From Neobacillus niacini (GTDB lineage: Bacteria > Bacillota > Bacilli > Bacillales > Cytobacillaceae): a DNA stretch of 43,977 nucleotides. The DNA lies in assembly GCF_019749295.1 (NCBI RefSeq), contig NZ_JACWFG010000029.1, positions 1 to 43,977 on the forward strand, given 5' to 3'. The translations under genes were made by a program, and so were the position numbers. Numbering within the stretch: the stretch's first letter is position 1; each line of letters opens with the position of its first letter. The notes beneath the pieces were generated by a model. That model had not been told where the DNA came from and did not search any database. It saw only the letters and a list, made by a program, of their open reading frames with translations. Shown one piece after another: positions 40,023-43,977 of the stretch.

Positions 40023-40646
40023 TTACTTCTCACTTTCATTAAAGATATCAATTACATCAAAAGCTGTCTTTTTCATATGATACCAAATCCAATCAAATAC
40101 TGCATTAACCTCTTCGATTTGACCTGTTACATGACCAGCAGAAGCTAAATACTGTTCACCGTTTATAACCGTTACATTCCCTTGTACTTCACCTTCAATT
40201 TTTAACTTTCCATTTCGAACGATAACATCTCCCTTAACCACTTCTCCTTCTGGGACAATGACAGTATCGTTTTGCACGACTAAATTATCCTGTTTAGAAA
40301 CAGAAAATTCACGTTCTTGGTTCCAGGTTGAAAATACACTCCCCGTCATTAACACCAGAAATAAGGATGCCGCAGCAATTAACGGGTGATTTCGCAGCCA
40401 TCTTTGCATGCCCACCTTCTTCTTTTCCTTGGGCAGACTGGCCATCACTTTAGCTGTAAAATCCGGCGGTGCTTGCATTCTAGATGTTCCTTTTACAACA
40501 GCAATTGTCTTCTTATATTCATTAAATAGTGTCTCACATTCCTTGCAGCCTTTGAGGTGTTCTCTTAGAATCATCTCGTTTTTGGGATCAATTTCTTCAT
40601 CTAAATATTCATGCATTAAGTCAACGATTTCATCATTACACTTCAA
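40023..40646 (-). CDS. rsiW: Anti-sigma-W factor RsiW
   Basis: 207 residues. The N-terminal zinc anti-sigma domain carries H30-x3-C34-x2-C37, with another Cys at position 3. One membrane helix lies at about 88-107, and the extracytoplasmic part contains a DUF4097/polymer-forming-like stretch (VVKGDVIVRNGKLKIEGEV). RsiW holds SigW inactive until it is cut in turn by PrsW, RasP and Clp proteases. The start is TTG, preceded by AGAGGTG. It begins 16 bases after the sigW stop. Confidence 0.95.
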   Translation of the reverse strand: MKCNDEIVDLMHEYLDEEIDPKNEMILREHLKGCKECETLFNEYKKTIAVVKGTSRMQAPPDFTAKVMASLPKEKKKVGMQRWLRNHPLIAAASLFLVLMTGSVFSTWNQEREFSVSKQDNLVVQNDTVIVPEGEVVKGDVIVRNGKLKIEGEVQGNVTVINGEQYLASAGHVTGQIEEVNAVFDWIWYHMKKTAFDVIDIFNESEK

Positions 40647-40662
40647 CGTGTTTCACCTCTTA

Positions 40663-41226
40663 TCACACATAACGTAATTGTTGTCGCAATGCCTCGCGCC
40701 CGCGATGGATACGAGTTTTGACTGTTCCTAACGGCAAATCAAGGATTTCACTTATTTCATTTAGTGACAACTCTTCAATATATTTTAGAACAATAACAGA
40801 CCTATATTTTTCAGGAAGCTTTAAAATTTCCTTTTGAACAGATTCTTGAAGTTCGAGACTTTCCAACTCCGTCTCTGGCAAAGGGGCATTCGAAGAGAGC
40901 TGCGAATACATAGTAAGTCCATCTGTTCCAGAAACCTCTGCATCAAGATAATAATCGGGCTTCTTTTTTCTAATTCTATCAATGCATAAATTTGTTGCAA
41001 TCCTAAATAACCAAGTTGAAAATTTTAAATCCTGATTAAATGATTTGATATTAACATATGCACGAATAAAGGCTTCCTGTGCAATATCCTCTGCCTCATG
41101 ACGATTTCCTAGCATTCGGTACCCAAGCTGATAAATACTATTGCTGTAGATTTCAACAATATCAGCAAATGCATCCTGATCGCCTTTTATAACTTGTTTA
41201 ATTCTCTTTTTTATTAGGGCATCCAT
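40663..41226 (-). CDS. sigW: ECF sigma factor SigW
   Basis: 187 residues, highly similar to B. subtilis SigW along the whole length (IKKRIKQV-KGDQDAFADIV; RKKKPDYYLDAEV; GTVKTRIHRGREALR). Sigma-2 (about 8-75) and sigma-4 (about 125-180) domains are present. It directs the cell-envelope and antimicrobial peptide stress regulon. A perfect sigma-W promoter precedes it, so it is autoregulated. GGAG lies about 13 bases before the ATG, a rather long spacing. Confidence 0.97.
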   Translation of the reverse strand: MDALIKKRIKQVIKGDQDAFADIVEIYSNSIYQLGYRMLGNRHEAEDIAQEAFIRAYVNIKSFNQDLKFSTWLFRIATNLCIDRIRKKKPDYYLDAEVSGTDGLTMYSQLSSNAPLPETELESLELQESVQKEILKLPEKYRSVIVLKYIEELSLNEISEILDLPLGTVKTRIHRGREALRQQLRYV

Positions 41227-41261
41227 TTATTTTTCTCAGCTCCAATGCGACTATACAATCT

Positions 41262-41287
41262 TACGAATCAATAGCAAAAAAGTTTCA
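41262..41287 (-). promoter_or_regulatory. Sigma-W autoregulatory promoter of sigW-rsiW
   Basis: TGAAAC (41282-41287), exactly 16 bp, CGTA (41262-41265) on the minus strand: a perfect match to the sigma-W consensus, 35 bases before the sigW ATG. Confidence 0.92.
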
Positions 41288-41385
41288 ATATAAATAAAAT
41301 CTTCATACATATCTTTTATATTAACAAAAATTAACTTATTTTGGATAAAAGAAGGCTTATTCACTTTAAGGAGCAGGAAAATTCG

Positions 41386-41422
41386 TGGAAATAGTAACAG
41401 CAGCCTTCTAAGAAAGCTGCTG
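41386..41422 (-). terminator. Terminator of the arginase gene
   Basis: Minus-strand stem CAGCAGCTTTC / GAAGGCTGCTG with a three-base loop; the tail TTACTATTT is only moderately T-rich. Confidence 0.7.
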
Positions 41423-41430
41423 CCAACCCA

Positions 41431-42327
41431 TTATAATAATTTTTCACCAAATAAGGAACCCATTAGTTCAACCGCTGCTCGTGCTGTTTTGTTTTTTTCA
41501 TCTAAGATAGGATTGACTTCAACAAATTCTGCTGAAGTAATAATCCTGGCTTCTTCAAGCATTTCCATTGCCAAATGACTCTCACGATAACTAATTCCGC
41601 CCATAACAGGTGTACCAACACCTGGAGCATCAATTGGATCTAATCCATCTAAATCAAGTGATAGGTGCACGCCGTCCGTTCTGTCCTTTAAATAAGCGAT
41701 TGTCTCTTCCATTACTTTTGCCATTCCCAGCCGATCTATCTCGTGCATAGTATAGACTTTAATACCTTTTTCCTTAATTAATATCTTTTCACCTTCATCA
41801 AGTGCCCTTGCGCCTATAATAACAACATTTTCCGGCTTGATTTTTGGGGCATATCCTCCGATATCAGTTAGGGAATGATGACCTATACCTAAACTTGCAG
41901 CCAAAGGCATACCATGTATATTTCCAGAAGGGGACGTTTCTGCCGTATTTAAATCACCATGCGCGTCGTACCAAATAACACCTAAGTTCGAATAATGTTT
42001 AGAAACACCAGCAAGTGTTCCAATGGCAATACTATGGTCTCCGCCTAATACTAACGGAAATGAGCCTGATTGGATGACTTCATCAACTTTTTCAGCAAGC
42101 AGTGTACTTTTTTCAGCAACCAAAGCTAAATTTCGTAAATTTGATTCTTTATCGATCACCACTTCAGGTCTTCCAATTGGAATGTCACCCATGTCGTGGA
42201 TTTCATCAAAAAGTGGCTTAAGTCTTTCATTTATCCCCGCATACCGAATTGCACTTGGCCCCATATCGACTCCACGCCGCATTTGACCTAAATCCATTGG
42301 CATCCCAATAATAGATAGTTTTCTCAT
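41431..42327 (-). CDS. rocF: Arginase
   Basis: 298 residues, the length of Bacillus arginases. It hydrolyses arginine to ornithine and urea. Manganese ligands are visible: His98 in GGDHS, Asp121/His123/Asp125 in WYDAHGDLN, and the Asp pair in SLDLDGLDP (about 225); the specificity loop is TSPSGNIHGMP. TAGGAGG precedes the ATG by about six bases. It stands alone here, with no roc genes beside it, upstream of sigW. Confidence 0.96.
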   Translation of the reverse strand: MRKLSIIGMPMDLGQMRRGVDMGPSAIRYAGINERLKPLFDEIHDMGDIPIGRPEVVIDKESNLRNLALVAEKSTLLAEKVDEVIQSGSFPLVLGGDHSIAIGTLAGVSKHYSNLGVIWYDAHGDLNTAETSPSGNIHGMPLAASLGIGHHSLTDIGGYAPKIKPENVVIIGARALDEGEKILIKEKGIKVYTMHEIDRLGMAKVMEETIAYLKDRTDGVHLSLDLDGLDPIDAPGVGTPVMGGISYRESHLAMEMLEEARIITSAEFVEVNPILDEKNKTARAAVELMGSLFGEKLL

Positions 42328-42357
42328 ATTCTACCTCCTACCCCTTCGTTACCTCCT

Positions 42358-42387
42358 ATTTTAACCGTTTTCAAACCAATGACTCAA
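42358..42387 (-). promoter_or_regulatory. Candidate promoter of the arginase gene
   Basis: TTGAGT (42382-42387), 18-bp spacer, TAAAAT (42358-42363) on the minus strand. The leader would be short (about 24 bases). No -12/-24 sigma-L element is apparent. Confidence 0.55.
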
Positions 42388-42475
42388 CTCGACAAAGTTA
42401 TGTATATATATACGCAATTTTTCGAAAATAAAGGCTCTGTTAAAACTGATTGTTGATTTCACTGTGTTAGGAAAA

Positions 42476-42659
42476 TAAGCGGAGAATTTCCGTTTAATTT
42501 GGGAAATACCTATACTTCCTTGAAAACAGACGGAGTTTTTCCGCTTATTGTATTCAAATCCTTGTAATTTGTCTTATTTAAAGCTGTTAAGCGGAATATC
42601 TCCGCTTATATTGCTTCTTATGGTTCCTCTATAAACAATAACCGGAAATTATCCGCCTA
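42476..42659. repeat. Four spaced palindromic repeats (TAAGCGGA-N-TCCGCTTA)
   Basis: Degenerate 20-21 bp palindromes start at 42476, 42528, 42588 and 42639. The third is nearly perfect (TAAGCGGA, five bases, TCCGCTTA). The AT-rich spacers differ in sequence and length. They fill the gap between the arginase promoter and the tRNA terminator; I see no coding potential there. Confidence 0.85.
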
Positions 42660-42691
42660 TGATTCTCAACCCTGTACGAAAATCAACAATG

Positions 42692-42728
42692 AATAATAAA
42701 AAAGCCTTAAATCTTAATGATTTAAGGC
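42692..42728 (-). terminator. Terminator of the right rRNA-tRNA operon
   Basis: Minus-strand 10-bp stem GCCTTAAATC / GATTTAAGGC followed by TTTTTTATTATT, downstream of tRNA-Ala. Confidence 0.92.
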
Positions 42729-42753
42729 GAAGTTTACTATGTAGTGTGATGGT

Positions 42754-42800
42754 TATTTTGTGAGACAAAATATCTTAGTTAATTTCACTATTGTGAAATT
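42754..42800. repeat. Two adjacent hairpins after tRNA-Ala
   Basis: TATTTTGT-GAG-ACAAAATA (42754-42772) and AATTTCAC-TATT-GTGAAATT (42781-42800), both perfect 8-bp stems. They resemble the hairpins in the tRNA spacers at 43412-43606. Confidence 0.8.
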
Positions 42801-42804
42801 CAAT

Positions 42805-42880
42805 TGGTGGAGCCTAGCGGGATCGAACCGCTGACCTCCTGCGTGCAAAGCAGGCGCTCTCCCAGCTGAGCTAAGGCCCC
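42805..42880 (-). tRNA. tRNA-Ala (TGC)
   Basis: Complete cloverleaf; anticodon loop TTTGCAC; CCA is encoded. It is the last tRNA of the right operon. Confidence 0.97.
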
Positions 42881-42944
42881 CTATAGACTAGTATAGATAA
42901 AGACCCGAAGAGAAAAATTCCCTTAGGGTCAGTTTGTTGAATGA

Positions 42945-43017
42945 TGAGCCATGAAGGACTCGAACCTTCGACCCTCTGATTAAAAGTCAGATGCTCTACC
43001 AACTGAGCTAATGGCTC
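42945..43017 (-). tRNA. tRNA-Lys (TTT)
   Basis: Identical to 631-703, including the lack of an encoded CCA. Confidence 0.97.
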
Positions 43018-43018
43018 T

Positions 43019-43093
43019 TGGCTGGGCTAGCTGGATTTGAACCAACGCATGTCGCAGTCAAAGTGCGATGCCTTACCGCTTGGCTATAGCCCA
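43019..43093 (-). tRNA. tRNA-Gln (TTG)
   Basis: Identical to 705-779; CCA is encoded; one base from tRNA-Lys. Confidence 0.97.
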
Positions 43094-43140
43094 ATGTTTA
43101 GGACATTAACTAGTTTGTCCAATATTTCATAAAATATAAC

Positions 43141-43225
43141 TGGTGGAGGGGGACGGATTCGAACCGCCGAACCCGGAGGGAGCGGATTTACAGTCCGCCG
43201 CGTTTAGCCACTTCGCTACCCCTCC
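43141..43225 (-). tRNA. tRNA-Tyr (GTA)
   Basis: Class II tRNA with a long variable arm; anticodon loop CTGTAAA; CCA is encoded. Confidence 0.97.
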
Positions 43226-43303
43226 AGTTATTAAATCCGCTTAAAATCCCTTCAGGTATTTTAAGTATGCTTCCGCTGATGTTAATTCAGGAGATAAGAA
43301 GCA

Positions 43304-43379
<76 letters not shown>

Positions 43380-43411
43380 AGGAATAATTGTTTTTTAAAT
43401 TTGTAAAAAAT

Positions 43412-43439
43412 TGAAAGTTATTTTCACTATCGTGAAAAA
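43412..43439. repeat. Spacer hairpin after tRNA-Val
   Basis: TGAAAGTTATTTTCACTATC followed by GTGAAAAA forms a stem (TTTTCAC / GTGAAAA, loop TATC) a few bases beyond the tRNA-Val 3' end. It shares the AAAGTTATTTTC lead-in with the units at 43525-43606. Confidence 0.8.
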
Positions 43440-43443
43440 ACTA

Positions 43444-43519
43444 TGGTGGAGGATGACGGGATCGAACCGCCGACCCTCTGCTTGTAAGGCAGATGCTCTC
43501 CCAGCTGAGCTAATCCTCC
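43444..43519 (-). tRNA. tRNA-Val (TAC)
   Basis: Complete cloverleaf; anticodon loop TTACAAG; CCA is encoded. Confidence 0.97.
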
Positions 43520-43524
43520 GTTTA

Positions 43525-43606
43525 ATGGAAAGTTATTTTCGCTAATGCGAATGGATGATTATTTTCCGCATCGTGATGGAAATTTTTTTTCGCTAAGGCG
43601 AAAAAA
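43525..43606. repeat. Three tandem 26-bp hairpin units between tRNA-Val and tRNA-Glu
   Basis: Units begin at 43525, 43551 and 43577, each reading roughly TGGA-A-GTTATTTTCGC, a four-base loop, then GCGA. Stems are TTCGC/GCGAA (43538-43551), TTTCC/GGAAA (43563-43582, imperfect) and TTTTTTCGC/GCGAAAAAA (43585-43606). Confidence 0.82.
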
Positions 43607-43609
43607 CTT

Positions 43610-43684
43610 TGGTGACCCCTACGGGATTCGAACCCGTGTTACCGCCGTGAAAGGGCGGTGTCTTAACCGCTTGACCAAGGGGCC
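43610..43684 (-). tRNA. tRNA-Glu (TTC), encoded CCA
   Basis: Anticodon loop CTTTCAC with stem CCGCC/GGCGG; CCA is encoded, unlike the copy at 940-1011. Confidence 0.97.
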
Positions 43685-43701
43685 ATAATTATATATAGGA
43701 A

Positions 43702-43774
43702 AGCTTCCAAGCGGGCTCGAACCGCTGACCTCTTCCTTACCATGGAAGTGCTCTACCTACTGAGCTATGGAAGC
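43702..43774 (-). tRNA. tRNA-Thr (GGT)
   Basis: Anticodon loop ATGGTAA; U discriminator as in B. subtilis; CCA is not encoded. Confidence 0.95.
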
Positions 43775-43796
43775 ATAGCTAATTTTAAAATAGAAA

Positions 43797-43871
43797 TGGC
43801 TCCGCAGGTAGGACTCGAACCTACGACCGATCGGTTAACAGCCGATAGCTCTACCACTGAGCTACTGCGGA
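43797..43871 (-). tRNA. tRNA-Asn (GTT)
   Basis: Identical to 1121-1195; CCA is encoded. It is the first tRNA after the 5S rRNA gene. Confidence 0.97.
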
Positions 43872-43882
43872 ATAATACAACA

Positions 43883-43977
<95 letters not shown>

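Overview
The window reads as a piece of a Bacillaceae chromosome (endospore-forming, low-GC Firmicute, close to Neobacillus, Mesobacillus or Bacillus sensu lato). The evidence is Bacillus-type tRNA and 5S genes, an alpha/beta small acid-soluble spore protein, the sporulation protein CmpA, a glmS ribozyme, an argS T-box, a textbook sigma-W autoregulatory promoter, and long stretches of gene order shared with B. subtilis. I see no prophage, insertion sequence or CRISPR array. The genus call is inference; the family-level call is firm.

Layout. Positions 1-1200 hold 11 tRNA genes, all on the minus strand, with their own promoter (1249-1277) and ending at the left edge in a sequence like a 16S rRNA leader. 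Positions 1300-17050 carry a B. subtilis-like block, mostly on the minus strand: ddl-murF-esterase-cshA-uvsE-ydbS-ydbT, a rhomboid gene on plus, acpS-ydcC-alr-ndoAI-ndoA-tex, then cmpA (a 37-codon gene on plus) and a SprT-like gene. The sigB/rsb operon that sits between ndoA and tex in B. subtilis is absent. Positions 17100-23600 hold an unknown gene, an MgtE magnesium transporter, a RodA-like SEDS protein, a DedA protein, a nucleoside symporter and a DinB-like gene. Positions 23600-30500 hold argS with its T-box leader, a spore SASP gene, a three-gene ABC exporter, and a sodium:solute symporter with a tiny upstream membrane protein.

Positions 30600-33800 encode a large secreted rhamnogalacturonan lyase behind a promoter that overlaps a candidate CcpA site. 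Positions 34100-41300 are the conserved envelope block sigW-rsiW / cdaA-cdaR-glmM / ribozyme-glmS, preceded by arginase (41431-42327). Positions 42800-43977 hold nine tRNA genes and the 3' part of a 5S rRNA, the tail of an rRNA operon lying to the right.

Functional themes are cell-wall precursor supply (alr, ddl, murF, glmM, glmS, rodA), envelope stress and c-di-AMP signalling (sigW, rsiW, cdaA, cdaR), translation (20 tRNAs, argS, acpS-adjacent toxin-antitoxin, cshA) and sporulation (cmpA, ydcC, SASP).

The most unusual material is intergenic: a 52-bp tandem repeat with internal palindromes (2017-2185), four palindromic AAGCGGA/TCCGCTTA repeats (42476-42659), a 26-bp hairpin repeat family inside the tRNA spacers (43412-43606 and 42754-42800), and a long inverted-repeat element lodged between the argS T-box and the argS start codon.
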